Part shown: in pieces, positions 25,604 through 35,650 of the stretch
Numbering within the stretch: position 1 is the stretch's first letter
Layout of the letters: every line of letters starts with the position of its first letter
Source: an uncultured Lachnospiraceae bacterium
GTDB taxonomy: Bacteria > Bacillota > Clostridia > Lachnospirales > Lachnospiraceae
Direction: 5' to 3'
Assembly (NCBI GenBank): GCA_946554445.1
Contig: CAMNSD010000027.1
Span: 1-60,526, forward strand
DNA length: 60,526 bases
Translations under genes and position numbers: made by a program
Notes under the pieces: generated by a model
What the model was told of the DNA's origin: nothing
What the model saw: only the letters and a program-made list of their open reading frames with translations
Databases searched by the model: none

Positions 25604-26794
25604 ATGAAAATTTATCTGGATAATGCAGCAACAACTAAAATGAGCAAAACGGCAATTGATGCCATGCTGCCGTACCTGGATACTGTTTATGGTAATCCGT
25701 CCAGTCTCCATTCGGCTGGACAGGGTGCGGCGGAAGCGTTATGGCAGGCAAGGCAGAGAATTGCAGACCGCATCGGCGCTTTGCCGGAGGAAATTATCTT
25801 TACCTCCGGCGGCAGTGAGGCGGATAACCAGGCCCTTCTATCGGCGGCACGGATTGGACAGAAACAGGGCAAAAGACATATTATCTCTACGGCATTTGAA
25901 CACCATGCGGTACTGCATACCCTGAAAAAGCTGGAAAAAGAAGGTTTTGAGGTTACCCTGCTGGATGTACATGAGAATGGTATTATTTTGCCTGAACAGG
26001 TAGAAAAGACAATCCGTGAGGATACCTGCCTTGTCACTGTGATGTATGCCAACAATGAGATTGGGACGATTCAGCCTATCAAAGAGATTGGGGCAATCTG
26101 CCGGACAAAGGGCGTGCTTTTCCATACGGATGCTGTACAGGCGGCGGGCCATTTATATATTGATGTGAAAGAACAGAATATCGACCTGCTTTCTCTTTCG
26201 GCCCATAAATTTCACGGGCCCAAAGGGATTGGTGTTCTTTATGCCAGGAAAGGAATCAAAATAACGACTGTTATCGAAGGCGGCGCACAGGAGAGTGGCA
26301 GACGGGCAGGGACCGAGAATATTCCGGCGATTATGGGAATGGCGGCGGCGCTTGACGAGGCCTGCACCCACATGGAAACCTGTGCCAGAAGGGTGCGTAT
26401 ATTGCGTGATAAGCTGATTGCCGGACTCTCGCAGATACCACATGCAGTTCTAAACGGGGATGCGGAGAAGAGGCTCTTTGGTAATGTGAATTTTTGCTTT
26501 GAAGGAATTGAGGGAGAATCCCTTCTATTGCTTTTGGATGACAAGGGAATCTGCGCATCCTCCGGTTCCGCCTGCACCTCCGGTTCTCTGGATCCCAGCC
26601 ATGTGCTGCTTGCAATCGGAAGAGCGCATGATATCGCCCATGGATCGCTTCGACTGACGCTTTCAGAAGAAAATACGGAAGAACAGATTGATTACACGAT
26701 TCAGGCAGTCAACGAAGTCGTAACCTATCTGCGCAGCATTTCCCCTATTTGGAGAGATCTTGTCAATGGGAAAAAGGAATTTATGATTACATGA
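25604..26794 (+). CDS. Cysteine desulfurase, NifS/IscS type
   Basis: 396 aa from 25604, where ggagg stands seven bases ahead and the product opens KIYLDNAATTK as the family does; an upstream frame extending into cysK is not real. PLP lysine is Lys202 in SAHKFHGPKG. The persulfide Cys324 lies in SSGSACTSG, the longer flexible loop of NifS/IscS-type (group I) enzymes. It moves sulfur from cysteine to the scaffold protein encoded immediately downstream. Gene order desulfurase-scaffold-Rrf2 matches clostridial Fe-S assembly clusters. Confidence 0.92.
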   Translation: MKIYLDNAATTKMSKTAIDAMLPYLDTVYGNPSSLHSAGQGAAEALWQARQRIADRIGALPEEIIFTSGGSEADNQALLSAARIGQKQGKRHIISTAFEHHAVLHTLKKLEKEGFEVTLLDVHENGIILPEQVEKTIREDTCLVTVMYANNEIGTIQPIKEIGAICRTKGVLFHTDAVQAAGHLYIDVKEQNIDLLSLSAHKFHGPKGIGVLYARKGIKITTVIEGGAQESGRRAGTENIPAIMGMAAALDEACTHMETCARRVRILRDKLIAGLSQIPHAVLNGDAEKRLFGNVNFCFEGIEGESLLLLLDDKGICASSGSACTSGSLDPSHVLLAIGRAHDIAHGSLRLTLSEENTEEQIDYTIQAVNEVVTYLRSISPIWRDLVNGKKEFMIT

Positions 26795-26804
26795 GGTTGG
26801 TACG

Positions 26805-27179
26805 ATGGCATTATATAGTGAAAAGGTGATGGATCATTTCCGCAATCCAAGAAATACAGGTGTTATTGAAAACGCTGACGGAATCGGGGAAGTCGGTAAT
26901 GCCAAATGCGGAGATATTATGAAAATTTATCTGAAAATTGAAGATGATATCATTCAGGATGCCAAGTTTGAGACTTTTGGGTGCGGTTCCGCCATTGCAT
27001 CAAGTTCCATGGCAACGGAGTTGATCAAAGGGAAACCTGTCTCAGAAGCGCTTGCGTTGACGAATCAGGCAGTGGTTGAGGCGTTGGACGGTCTTCCAAC
27101 TCATAAAGTGCATTGTTCCGTGCTGGCGGAAGAAGCAATCAAGAAGGCTTTGCAGGATTATGAAGAGAAGAAAGCATAG
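26805..27179 (+). CDS. Fe-S cluster scaffold protein, NifU N-domain/IscU type
   Basis: 124-aa scaffold with the three conserved cysteines Cys35 (AKCGD), Cys60 (FGCGSA) and Cys104 (VHCSVLAEEAI), plus Asp37. There is no C-terminal Nfu domain, so this is the short clostridial form. It starts 10 bp after the desulfurase stop with a ggttgg-type Shine-Dalgarno and acts with it to assemble [2Fe-2S]/[4Fe-4S] clusters. Confidence 0.92.
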   Translation: MALYSEKVMDHFRNPRNTGVIENADGIGEVGNAKCGDIMKIYLKIEDDIIQDAKFETFGCGSAIASSSMATELIKGKPVSEALALTNQAVVEALDGLPTHKVHCSVLAEEAIKKALQDYEEKKA

Positions 27180-27253
27180 ACTTTCCCGGGGAACCGTTTT
27201 ATTGCCTTCTTGAGATAGTGTGGGCGTGATAACATAAGAAACGATAAGGAGAG

Positions 27254-27664
27254 ATGAGTACTGTGATGATTTCCACAAAAGGCAGATATGCCCTGCGGGT
27301 AATGATCGATCTGGCAGAGCATTATGGGAAGGGATATATACCAATGAAAGAGGTGGCTGAGAGACAGAATATCTCTTTGAAATATCTGGAACGGATTCTT
27401 CCTGTTCTGACAAGGAATAAGATGATTGAAGGACTCCAGGGCAAGGGCGGGGGGTATCGTCTGACGAATGAACCGGCCGGATACCGGGTGGGTGATATTT
27501 TACGCCTCACAGAAGGCGACTTGGCGCCGGTGGCCTGCCTTGGCTGTGAGGCGGACGTATGTGAGCGTGCTGAGGACTGTAAGACACTGCCTATGTGGAC
27601 GGAGTTCTATAAAGTTACAAATGCCTATTTTGATGGAATCAGCCTGGCGGATTTCATAAAATAG
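27254..27664 (+). CDS. Rrf2-family regulator (CymR/IscR-like)
   Basis: 136 aa. Winged helix of the Rrf2 type: MISTKGRYALRVMIDLAEH, MKEVAERQNISLKYLERIL, then the wing GKGGGYRLTNEP. Cysteines spaced C-x2-C-x4-C-x5-C in the C-terminal half could bind an Fe-S cluster as in IscR; CymR proteins lack them, so cluster sensing is possible. The start is ambiguous: ATG at 27254 is only two bases from aaggag, and GTG 27263 or ATG 27266 are alternatives. It likely represses the operon from the palindrome at 23031-23053. Confidence 0.88.
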   Translation: MSTVMISTKGRYALRVMIDLAEHYGKGYIPMKEVAERQNISLKYLERILPVLTRNKMIEGLQGKGGGYRLTNEPAGYRVGDILRLTEGDLAPVACLGCEADVCERAEDCKTLPMWTEFYKVTNAYFDGISLADFIK

Positions 27665-27697
27665 GCATTATAACATAGCGGTAGAATTTTGATATTC

Positions 27698-28300
27698 TTA
27701 ATCCGGCTGCTGTCCATTATGGGCAAGCCATTTACATTCTGTTATTTCCATGTTGGTAAATATTGCTTTAAAAGATGATTCTTCAGGACTGCAGGCGTAA
27801 ATTCCGAACCTGATCGTTCCGTTACCATTCCACATATGGCATATACGCATCTGCCTGAAAGTAACACCATCATCAGAACACTCAATACAATAATCATCTT
27901 CCCTGCGGCTGAATCTATACCACATCGACTTTACGGAGGCGCTTATTTCTGTCGTTGACCAATCCGAATAGCCATTGTTTGTGACAACGCTTCCAAGATG
28001 CTGAAATGTTTCGTTTTCGTATTCTATCGAGCCTTTCAGCCAATTTTCACTGTCAAGGTACATCACAATTCCACATTGGTCAAATCTATGCTTGCTTTCA
28101 AATTCTGTTTTCACCGTAAAAGAAAAGAATTTTTCATCTGTCTTCATCTGCAGAACAGGTGCATTGTCATTTCTGAAATGATAGTAGGTTCTCTGCCATA
28201 AATCTGTGTGAGGATTTGTTGTAACCTCGATTTTATCATTGGATATAGAGTAATCGGCAGGCTGTCTTGTCCATTCTAATTTGTTGATATCAAATTTCAT
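27698..28300 (-). CDS. DUF1349 (concanavalin-like) protein
   Basis: 200 aa, all-beta, similar to DUF1349/YesU-like proteins of the concanavalin A lectin/glucanase fold: DLWQRTYYHFRNDNAPVL, KHRFDQCGIVMYLDSENWLK and CSDDGVTFRQMRI. No signal peptide, so it is cytosolic. Family members are suspected of binding carbohydrates, but no activity is assigned. Clear ggagg Shine-Dalgarno on the minus strand. It is convergent to the Rrf2 gene and stands alone. Confidence 0.72.
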   Translation of the reverse strand: MKFDINKLEWTRQPADYSISNDKIEVTTNPHTDLWQRTYYHFRNDNAPVLQMKTDEKFFSFTVKTEFESKHRFDQCGIVMYLDSENWLKGSIEYENETFQHLGSVVTNNGYSDWSTTEISASVKSMWYRFSRREDDYCIECSDDGVTFRQMRICHMWNGNGTIRFGIYACSPEESSFKAIFTNMEITECKWLAHNGQQPD

Positions 28301-28428
28301 AGTAATCCTCCATAAACTGCGATGTACATCTTTGTCTATAAATGATTATAAAAGAGCAATTGCCTGTTTGCAATGTAAATCTACAGGTTTTGCAAGAGAA
28401 TTTGGCAAGAGAATTTTATAAAGTACTC

Positions 28429-28457
28429 TTGACAGCGGTTTATTCAGGTGGTATTCT
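28429..28457 (+). promoter_or_regulatory. trp operon promoter
   Basis: TTGACA (28429-28434), 17-bp spacer, TATTCT (28452-28457), placing the transcript start near 28464 at the beginning of the T-box leader. The rest of the gap 28301-28428 is featureless. Confidence 0.8.
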
Positions 28458-28463
28458 ATAGAA

Positions 28464-28752
28464 AATTTAACAAGTTAAACCGTTGAAGCGGAGATAACGG
28501 TGGTTATGCCTTTACAGAGAGCCTGTGATGCTGAGAGTCAGGCAAGAAACAAGTCATCAAATGGACCGCTGAGGGTGCAGTCAAATGCGCATGGCGCAAA
28601 GTATTCTGCAACGTGTGGGCATACGTCAGTTGCCGGGGATATGTTGGTATCCTGCTAAGGGCACGGAGCAATCCGTGAATCAAGGTGGCACCGCGGATAA
28701 AGAAGAGTATTCGTCCTTGACAAAAACAGTGTTTTTGTCAAGGACTTTTTTG
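28464..28752 (+). promoter_or_regulatory. Tryptophan T-box riboswitch leader
   Basis: The T-box core AAGGTGGCACCGCGG lies at 28682-28696. The specifier codon TGG (Trp) is at 28562-28564, followed by A as usual, opposite the stem I region beginning near 28490. The competing terminator is at 28713-28751. Uncharged tRNA-Trp is expected to pair with the specifier and the T-box and stabilise the antiterminator, switching on trpEGDCFBA when tryptophan is short. Open frames crossing this leader are not genes. Confidence 0.92.
28713..28751 (+). terminator. T-box regulated terminator
   Basis: The arms gtccttgacaaaaac (28713-28727) and gtttttgtcaaggac (28731-28745) form a perfect 15-bp stem with an agt loop and a T6 run (28746-28751). 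Confidence 0.93.
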
Positions 28753-28840
28753 CGCGCATCAGCAGAGTCTGCTGATGCCAGTAAGGCAAAGACATCAGAG
28801 GCAGGCAGCGTGCTTGCACGCATGAAAGGAGTCAATCAAT

Positions 28841-30307
28841 ATGAAATTCTCACCATCCTACGAAGAAGTGCAAAAGATTGCATCTACCGGAGCATACAAG
28901 ATACTCCCGGTCAGCTGCGAGATGCTTTCGGATATCTGTACGCCGATTGAGGCGCTTAAAATTCTCAAAAATGTATCTACTCATTGTTACATGCTGGAAT
29001 CGGTGGTGGAGAAAGAAAAATGGGGACGCTATACCTTCCTTGGTTTTGATCCCAAGATGGAGATTACCTGCCTAGATGGAGAAATGAAAGTCGGAGACCT
29101 TACCTTTCATACAGAAGATCCGTCAGCGTATCTGCGGCAGATTCTTCAAGAATATAAAAGTCCGCGCTTTGACTATCTGCCATCTTTTACGGGTGGGTTG
29201 GTAGGGTATTTTGCCTATGATTATCTGGGATATAAAGAACCATCGATCAGAGTGGGTGTGCAGGATACGGAATCCTTTAAGGATGTGGATCTGATGCTTT
29301 TTGATAAGGTTATCGCCTTTGACAACTTCCGACAGAAGATTATATTAATCGTGAATATACAGATTTCCGAGGCGGAAGCCGGTTATAACAAGGCGATACG
29401 GGAACTGCGGCAGCTTGCGGATTTATTGCGCACGGGTGAGAAGAAAAAGGAAGAGAAGGGACATCTGCTAGGGGCGGTAACGCCATTGTTTGACAGGGAG
29501 GCTTATTGCCGGATTGTGGAGCGGGCAAAACACCATATCCAGGAGGGGGACATTTTCCAGATTGTCCTTTCCAACAGGCTGGAAGCACCTTTTGAGGGGA
29601 GCCTGTTAGACACATATCGGATTCTGCGAACGATGAATCCGTCTCCCTATATGTTTTATTTTTCGGGTACGGATGTGGAAGTGGCGGGGGCCTCTCCGGA
29701 GACGCTTGTGAAGCTGGAAAATGGTGTGCTTCATACGTTTCCCCTGGCAGGAACGCGGCCGCGGGGACGGACAGAAGCAGAAGATAAGAAACTGGAGGAG
29801 GAACTGCTCTCAGATGCGAAGGAACTGGCGGAGCATAATATGTTAGTGGATTTAGGCCGCAATGATCTGGGCAAAATCAGTAAATTCGGCACAGTACAGG
29901 TGGAGAAGCTTCATTCCATCGAGCGCTACTCCCATGTGATGCATATTGGTTCCACGGTGCGGGGCGAGATCAGGGAGGAGTTCGATGCACTCTCCGCTAT
30001 TGAGGCGGTACTGCCAGCGGGAACGCTGTCAGGGGCACCGAAGATTCGGGCCTGTCAGTTGATCGGGGAACTGGAAAATAATAAGCGGGGAATTTACGGT
30101 GGGGCTATTGGTTATATTGATTTTACCGGCAATATGGACACCTGCATTGCCATCCGCATTGCCTATCAGAAAAACGGCCGGGTATTTATCAGAAGCGGTG
30201 CGGGCATTGTAGCGGACTCGGAGCCAGAAAAGGAATACCAGGAGTGCATCAATAAGGCGAAAGCAGTTATCAAGGCCCTGGAACTGGCACAGGAAGAAGA
30301 GGGGTGA
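28841..30307 (+). CDS. trpE: Anthranilate synthase component I
   Basis: 488 aa, converting chorismate to anthranilate with TrpG-supplied ammonia. The N-terminal part contains the LES-type tryptophan feedback segment (CYMLESVVEKEKWGRYTFLG). The chorismate-binding domain has IQEGDIFQIVLSNR, FPLAGTRPRG, DLGRNDLGK, LPAGTLSGAPK and GAIGYIDFTGNMDTCIAIR. Shine-Dalgarno aaaggag precedes the ATG. First gene after the T-box. Confidence 0.95.
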   Translation: MKFSPSYEEVQKIASTGAYKILPVSCEMLSDICTPIEALKILKNVSTHCYMLESVVEKEKWGRYTFLGFDPKMEITCLDGEMKVGDLTFHTEDPSAYLRQILQEYKSPRFDYLPSFTGGLVGYFAYDYLGYKEPSIRVGVQDTESFKDVDLMLFDKVIAFDNFRQKIILIVNIQISEAEAGYNKAIRELRQLADLLRTGEKKKEEKGHLLGAVTPLFDREAYCRIVERAKHHIQEGDIFQIVLSNRLEAPFEGSLLDTYRILRTMNPSPYMFYFSGTDVEVAGASPETLVKLENGVLHTFPLAGTRPRGRTEAEDKKLEEELLSDAKELAEHNMLVDLGRNDLGKISKFGTVQVEKLHSIERYSHVMHIGSTVRGEIREEFDALSAIEAVLPAGTLSGAPKIRACQLIGELENNKRGIYGGAIGYIDFTGNMDTCIAIRIAYQKNGRVFIRSGAGIVADSEPEKEYQECINKAKAVIKALELAQEEEG

Positions 30308-30377
30308 GGCAGATGACTATAGGTGTGAGAAAGTTTAAGTCAGGAATCTGTTGGTTGGGAAAGGAGTGTGGTCAGAA

Positions 30378-30947
30378 ATGATAGTACTGATTGATAATTA
30401 CGACAGTTTTTCCTACAACCTCTATCAGTTGGTGGGTGAGATAGAACCTGACATTTGTGTCATAAGAAATGATGAAATGACGTTGCAGCAGATTAGGGAA
30501 CTTGCACCGGACCATATCATATTATCTCCGGGGCCCGGAAGGCCGGAAAATGCAGGGGTTACCATGGAGGCGGCCAGGATACTGGGCAGAGAGATTCCCC
30601 TCCTGGGCGTATGCCTGGGACATCAGGCAATCTGTGCAGCATACGGCGCCACAGTTACTTATGCCAAAGAGTTGATGCACGGCAAGCAGTCGGAAGTGAC
30701 CTTTGGCAAGACCTGTCCGCTGTTTGGCGGCTGTCCGGATAAGGCATATGTGGCAAGATACCATTCTCTTGCAGCGGAGGAGGGGACGATACCGGATTGC
30801 CTGCGGGTTGTGGCACGCACGGCGGACGGGGAGGTGATGGCTGTACAGCATCAGGAGTATCCAATCTATGGGGTACAGTTCCATCCGGAATCCATCATGA
30901 CACCGGATGGAAAGCAGATGCTGGAGAACTTTATTACAAGAATCTGA
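30378..30947 (+). CDS. trpG: Anthranilate synthase component II (glutamine amidotransferase)
   Basis: 189 aa from 30378; a GTG/ATG further upstream (30351) lacks the aaggag site seen before 30378. Class I amidotransferase motifs: IVLIDNYDSFSYNL, SPGPGRPENAG, nucleophile Cys in GVCLGHQAIC, and the His/Glu pair in QFHPESIMT. It delivers ammonia to TrpE. Not fused to trpD here, unlike enterobacteria. Confidence 0.95.
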   Translation: MIVLIDNYDSFSYNLYQLVGEIEPDICVIRNDEMTLQQIRELAPDHIILSPGPGRPENAGVTMEAARILGREIPLLGVCLGHQAICAAYGATVTYAKELMHGKQSEVTFGKTCPLFGGCPDKAYVARYHSLAAEEGTIPDCLRVVARTADGEVMAVQHQEYPIYGVQFHPESIMTPDGKQMLENFITRI

Positions 30948-30996
30948 ATAAAAGACAAAGAATGAATAATAGGCAAAGAAAGGAAGGAAACAGACT

Positions 30997-32016
30997 ATGA
31001 TCAAAGAAGCAATTGTGAAAATCGTAAACAAAGGGGATCTCACGTATGACGAGGCCTACACAGTGATGAACGAAATTATGAGCGGGGAAACATCCCCCAC
31101 CCAGAACGCAGCTTTCCTGGCGGCTCTTTCCACCAAGAGCGCCAGGGCGGAGACCACCGATGAGATAGCGGGCTGTGCGGCGGCCATGCGGGATCATGCT
31201 ACCAAAGTACAGACGGATATGGAACTTTTTGAGATTGTCGGTACAGGCGGGGACAATGCCCATAGCTTCAATATTTCCACCACTTCGGCGCTGGTGGCGG
31301 CGGCCGGCGGCATGAAGGTGGCCAAACATGGTAATCGTGCGGCTTCTTCTCAGTGTGGAACAGCAGATTGTCTGGAAGCACTGGGCGTCAATATTGAACA
31401 GAGTCCTGCCCAGTGTGAAAAACTCTTGCAGGAAGTGGGCATGTGTTTCTTCTTTGCACAAAAATACCATACATCCATGAAATATGTGGGGGCCATTCGT
31501 AAGGAGTTAGGATTTCGCACGGTATTTAATATCTTAGGGCCGCTGACCAATCCGGGAAGCCCTAAAATGCAGCTGCTGGGCGTGTATGACGAGTATCTGG
31601 TGGAGCCGTTGGCGCAAGTGTTGATCAGTCTTGGTATGGAACGCGGCATGGTAGTGTATGGACAGGATAAGCTGGATGAGATTTCCATGAGTGCACCTAC
31701 TACCATCTGCGAGTTTAAGGATGGGTGGTTTAAGTCTTATACGATATGTCCTGAGGATTTCGGATTTGAACGCTGTACCAAGGCCGACCTGATAGGCGGC
31801 ACACCGGAAGAAAATGCGGAAATTACACGCGCTATTTTACGGGGAGAAAAAGGACATAGGAGAAATGCTGTATTGATGAATGCAGGTGCGGCCCTCTATA
31901 TTGGCGGCAAGGCGGAGAGTATGAAGGATGGTGCAGCACTGGCGGCGGAACTGATCGATTCCGGAAAAGCCTTGGCAACATTGGAGAAATTTATAGCGGT
32001 GAGTAACCAAGAGTAA
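30997..32016 (+). CDS. trpD: Anthranilate phosphoribosyltransferase
   Basis: 339 aa, joins anthranilate to PRPP. PRPP-binding loop [14 protein letters not shown], then [21 protein letters not shown] (usual form GNRSASS), the GPLTNP segment and the Mg-binding DE pair in [10 protein letters not shown]. Length and motifs normal. Shine-Dalgarno aaaggaagg. Confidence 0.94.
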   Translation: MIKEAIVKIVNKGDLTYDEAYTVMNEIMSGETSPTQNAAFLAALSTKSARAETTDEIAGCAAAMRDHATKVQTDMELFEIVGTGGDNAHSFNISTTSALVAAAGGMKVAKHGNRAASSQCGTADCLEALGVNIEQSPAQCEKLLQEVGMCFFFAQKYHTSMKYVGAIRKELGFRTVFNILGPLTNPGSPKMQLLGVYDEYLVEPLAQVLISLGMERGMVVYGQDKLDEISMSAPTTICEFKDGWFKSYTICPEDFGFERCTKADLIGGTPEENAEITRAILRGEKGHRRNAVLMNAGAALYIGGKAESMKDGAALAAELIDSGKALATLEKFIAVSNQE

Positions 32017-32069
32017 TTGGACGGCTTATGGGCAGGATGACATGACGATCTATAATAGAGAGGCGCACT

Positions 32070-32870
32070 ATGAATATATTAGAACAATTGGCGGAACACG
32101 CTGTATATCGTACCGAACAGGCAAAGAAGCAGGTTCCTTTAGATGCGATAAAAGAACGAGCGTTATCAAGTACAAAAGGAGATTTTATCTTTGAAAAGGC
32201 ACTCAGAAAACCAGGCATTTCTTTTATCTGCGAATGTAAGAAGGCTTCCCCTTCCAAAGGATTGATTGCACCAGATTTTCCTTACCTACAGATTGCCAAG
32301 GAATATGAGGCGGCCGGCGCGGACTGTATCTCGGTGCTGACAGAACCGAAGTGGTTTCTGGGTAGTGACAGATATCTGCAGGAGATTGCAGAAGCGGTAA
32401 AGATTCCCTGCCTTCGTAAGGACTTTACGGTGGATGAGTATATGATCTATGAGGCGAAGGTCTTCGGTGCATCGGCGGTGCTTTTAATCTGTTCCATTCT
32501 TGATGAGGTGCAGATGAAAGAATATCTGGCAGTTTGTGACTCTCTTGGGCTTTCTGCATTGGTGGAGGCACATGATGAGATAGAAATTGAGAAGGCCCTG
32601 TCTGCCGGGGCGCGTATCATCGGTGTTAATAATCGGAATCTGAAAGATTTTACCGTGGATACGGATAACAGCCGCAGACTGCGGGCGATGATTCCGGCAG
32701 ATATCCTGTTTGTTTCTGAGAGCGGCATCCAGGGACCGGCTGATGTGAAGTGCCTGACAGAGATTGGCGTGGATGCGGTACTGATTGGGGAAGCTTTGAT
32801 GCGGGCGGTAGATAAGCGGGAGATGATTGCGCAGCTGCGGACAGCAGATAAGGAAGAAATACACATGTAG
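32070..32870 (+). CDS. trpC: Indole-3-glycerol phosphate synthase
   Basis: 266-aa TIM barrel. FICECKKASPSKG with the catalytic lysines, CLRKDFTVDEYMIYEAK, ALVEAHDEIEIEKAL, IGVNNRNLKDFTVD and SESGI are standard. It is monofunctional; trpF is a separate gene. Shine-Dalgarno agagagg precedes it. Confidence 0.94.
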   Translation: MNILEQLAEHAVYRTEQAKKQVPLDAIKERALSSTKGDFIFEKALRKPGISFICECKKASPSKGLIAPDFPYLQIAKEYEAAGADCISVLTEPKWFLGSDRYLQEIAEAVKIPCLRKDFTVDEYMIYEAKVFGASAVLLICSILDEVQMKEYLAVCDSLGLSALVEAHDEIEIEKALSAGARIIGVNNRNLKDFTVDTDNSRRLRAMIPADILFVSESGIQGPADVKCLTEIGVDAVLIGEALMRAVDKREMIAQLRTADKEEIHM

Positions 32871-32921
32871 CTGCGGATAGCAGATAAGAGAAGCAGTGTA
32901 GAGAAATATGCGAGGAGGCAA

Positions 32922-33527
32922 ATGATGATGACGCAAATCAAACTCTGCGGCTTGACAAGGCCCTGCGATATAGAGATAGCCAATGCACTAATGCCGGAAT
33001 ACATCGGATTGGTATTTTATAAAAATAGCAGGCGCTATGTGTCTTGTAGTCAGGCAAGAACACTCAAAAAGATGCTTCATCCGAATATTGCGGCTGTGGG
33101 TGTATTTGTGGATGAAGAGATAGAAACCATCAGGACTTTGTTGGAAGATGGCGTGATTGATATGGTACAACTCCATGGCAGGGAAGACCAAGCCTATATG
33201 GAAAGACTGCGGAAAATCACCGACAAGCCACTTATAAAGGCGTTTCGCGTGGATGGAAAAGCGGATATAGTCAAAGCGGAAGCAAGTACGGCGGACTATG
33301 TGCTGCTGGACTCCGGAAGCGGCGGCACCGGCACTTCTTTTGACTGGAATCTGTTATCGCAGATGAAACGGCCATATTTCCTGGCTGGAGGGATGAATGC
33401 GGAAACGGTACGGGAGGCAGTGGACAGTTGGCATCCCTATGCGGTGGATGTCAGTTCAGGCATTGAGACGAACGGATATAAGGACGCAGATAAAATGCGG
33501 GCATTTGTGGAGGCGGTAAGAAATTAA
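32922..33527 (+). CDS. trpF: Phosphoribosylanthranilate isomerase
   Basis: Up to 201 aa; three ATG codons in a row (32922, 32925, 32928) follow gaggagg, so the exact start is uncertain. Barrel motifs: IKLCGLTRPCDIEIAN with the catalytic Cys, VQLHGRED, LLDSGSGGTGTSFDW with the catalytic Asp, and FLAGGMNAETV. Sits between trpC and trpB as in many Firmicutes. Confidence 0.93.
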   Translation: MMMTQIKLCGLTRPCDIEIANALMPEYIGLVFYKNSRRYVSCSQARTLKKMLHPNIAAVGVFVDEEIETIRTLLEDGVIDMVQLHGREDQAYMERLRKITDKPLIKAFRVDGKADIVKAEASTADYVLLDSGSGGTGTSFDWNLLSQMKRPYFLAGGMNAETVREAVDSWHPYAVDVSSGIETNGYKDADKMRAFVEAVRN

Positions 33528-33592
33528 CTGGATAGAAGCGGATGTCGTTATGTAAGAAATAACTATTGTAATCAAATAAAGGAGAAATGATT

Positions 33593-34783
33593 ATGACAAA
33601 TCAAAACGGTCGTTTCGGAGTCCATGGGGGACAATATATCCCAGAGACTCTGATGAATGCAGTAATCGAATTGGAGGAGGCTTACAATTATTATAAAGAC
33701 GATACGCAGTTCAACCAAGAACTGACGGACTTGTTTAACGATTATGCGGGAAGACCTTCCCGATTGTATTTTGCCCGGAAGATGAGCGAGGATTTGGGTG
33801 GGGCTAAGATTTACCTAAAGAGAGAAGATTTGAATCATACCGGTTCCCATAAGATCAACAATGTGCTGGGGCAGGCCCTTTTGGCCCAAAAGATGGGCAA
33901 GACCAGACTGATAGCGGAGACCGGAGCCGGACAGCACGGCGTAGCTACGGCCACGGCAGCGGCCCTGATGGGTATGGAGTGTGTGGTGTTTATGGGAGAG
34001 GAGGATACTGTCAGACAGGCGCTCAATGTCTATCGTATGCGGCTTTTAGGGGCGGAGGTGGTTCCGGTGAAGACGGGAACAGGCACCTTGAAGGATGCGG
34101 TGTCCGAAGCCATGCGCGAGTGGACGTCCCGGATTGCCGATACCCATTATTGCCTTGGTTCCGTGATGGGGCCCCATCCGTTTCCCACGATTGTTCGTGA
34201 TTTTCAGGCAGTTATTTCCAGGGAAATCAAGACACAGCTTATGGAGAAAGAAGGACGGCTGCCGGATGCGGTGATAGCCTGTGTGGGCGGCGGCTCTAAT
34301 GCCATGGGCAGTTTCTATCATTTCATAGAGGATGAGGGTGTCAGGCTGATTGGCTGTGAGGCAGCCGGAAGGGGCATAGACACCTTTGAGACGGCGGCTA
34401 CTATCAGCACGGGGCGGCTGGGGATATTCCATGGTATGAAGTCTTATTTCTGCCAGGATAAATATGGGCAGATTGCGCCGGTCTATTCAATTTCAGCCGG
34501 TCTTGATTATCCGGGAATTGGGCCGGAACATGCTTATCTGCACGATATTGGCAGAGCGGAGTATGTGCCTGTCACGGACGAGGAGGCGGTGGAGGCTTTT
34601 GAGTATCTGTCCAGGACAGAGGGCATTATTCCGGCGATTGAGTCGGCACACGCCATAGCATACGCCACAAAGATTGCACCTGTTATGGAAAAAGAACAGA
34701 TTATTGTCATCACCATATCAGGCAGAGGAGATAAGGATTGTGCCGCGATTGCGCGCTACAGAGGGGAGGATATTCATGACTAG
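33593..34783 (+). CDS. trpB: Tryptophan synthase beta chain
   Basis: 396 aa. I prefer the ATG at 33593, eight bases from ggag, over 33587 (two bases); this also places the PLP lysine of HTGSHKINN at Lys87, the canonical number. Catalytic ETGAGQHG and the phosphate loop GGGSNAMG are intact. It condenses indole with serine. The 3' end overlaps trpA by eight bases, indicating coupled translation for the alpha2-beta2 complex. Confidence 0.96.
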   Translation: MTNQNGRFGVHGGQYIPETLMNAVIELEEAYNYYKDDTQFNQELTDLFNDYAGRPSRLYFARKMSEDLGGAKIYLKREDLNHTGSHKINNVLGQALLAQKMGKTRLIAETGAGQHGVATATAAALMGMECVVFMGEEDTVRQALNVYRMRLLGAEVVPVKTGTGTLKDAVSEAMREWTSRIADTHYCLGSVMGPHPFPTIVRDFQAVISREIKTQLMEKEGRLPDAVIACVGGGSNAMGSFYHFIEDEGVRLIGCEAAGRGIDTFETAATISTGRLGIFHGMKSYFCQDKYGQIAPVYSISAGLDYPGIGPEHAYLHDIGRAEYVPVTDEEAVEAFEYLSRTEGIIPAIESAHAIAYATKIAPVMEKEQIIVITISGRGDKDCAAIARYRGEDIHD

Positions 34784-35546
34784 AATAGGAAAGGCTTTTG
34801 AAAACCAGAAAGCATTTATTGCTTTCATTACCTGCGGCGATCCGGATTTGGAGACTACGGCCGCCTGTGTGCGGGCTGCAGTGGCAGGCGGCGCAGACCT
34901 GATTGAACTGGGGATTCCTTTTTCTGATCCCACGGCCGAAGGTCCTGTGATTCAGGGAGCTAACCTGCGGGCTTTGACGGGCGGGGTAACGACTGATCAG
35001 ATTTTTGATCTGGTAAGGAATCTGCGGCAGGATGTGGAGGTGCCGATGGTGTTTATGACTTACGCCAATGTAGTATTTTCTTACGGCGCGGAACGTTTTT
35101 TATCGACCTGTCAGGAAATTGGAATGGACGGGATTATTTTGCCAGATTTACCTTTTGAGGAAAAGGAGGAGTTCCTGCCGCTCTGTCATACTTATGGTTT
35201 GGATCTGATTTCCCTGGTGGCGCCTACTTCAGAGAACCGTATTGCCATGATTGCCAGGGAGGCGGAAGGATTTCTGTATATCGTATCAAGTCTGGGTGTG
35301 ACCGGCACCAGGAGCGAGATTAAGACGGATTTAGCGTCTATCGTGGAGGTGGTCAGGCAGAATACGGATATTCCCTGCGCCATCGGCTTTGGGATTTCCA
35401 CGCCGGAGCAGGCGGCGAAAATGGCCGGCATAGCGGACGGCGCCATTGTGGGTTCTGCGATCGTGAAATTGATTGAGAAGTATGGAAAAGAGGCACCGGC
35501 GTATGTGGGTGAGTATGTGAAGAGTATGAAAGAGTCTATAACTTAG
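34776..35546 (+). CDS. trpA: Tryptophan synthase alpha chain
   Basis: 256 aa from the ATG at 34776, preceded by ggggagg inside trpB; an upstream in-frame extension is not credible. The catalytic Glu is Glu44 (ELGIPFSDP). The second acidic residue, Asp60 in the Salmonella enzyme (ADGP), is Glu55 here (TAEGP), a conservative change also known to me from other clostridia. The phosphate-binding segment GFGISTPEQ and GSAIVKLIE are present. It releases indole into the channel to TrpB. Last gene of trpEGDCFBA. Confidence 0.94.
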   Translation: MTRIGKAFENQKAFIAFITCGDPDLETTAACVRAAVAGGADLIELGIPFSDPTAEGPVIQGANLRALTGGVTTDQIFDLVRNLRQDVEVPMVFMTYANVVFSYGAERFLSTCQEIGMDGIILPDLPFEEKEEFLPLCHTYGLDLISLVAPTSENRIAMIAREAEGFLYIVSSLGVTGTRSEIKTDLASIVEVVRQNTDIPCAIGFGISTPEQAAKMAGIADGAIVGSAIVKLIEKYGKEAPAYVGEYVKSMKESIT

Positions 35547-35575
35547 CCAGGCATCGTTTTCGGGCAAAACCGTCC

Positions 35576-35604
35576 TTGCATATCCGGAGGATACGCAATA
35601 TAAT
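35576..35604 (+). promoter_or_regulatory. Promoter of the MBOAT/SGNH operon
   Basis: TTGCAT (35576-35581), 17-bp spacer, TATAAT (35599-35604), between trpA and the acyltransferase gene. It shows that the following pair has its own transcript. No strong trp terminator is seen in the 104-bp gap. Confidence 0.75.
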
Positions 35605-35650
35605 AGGCTGTGTAGTACTATAGGATAGACAAACATAAGAGGATAACGAT

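Noticed and set aside
28585..28950. Open frame across the trp leader
   Set aside because: It runs through the T-box and terminator and into trpE; the T-box explains the sequence fully. For the same reason I rejected a Trp-rich leader-peptide attenuator.
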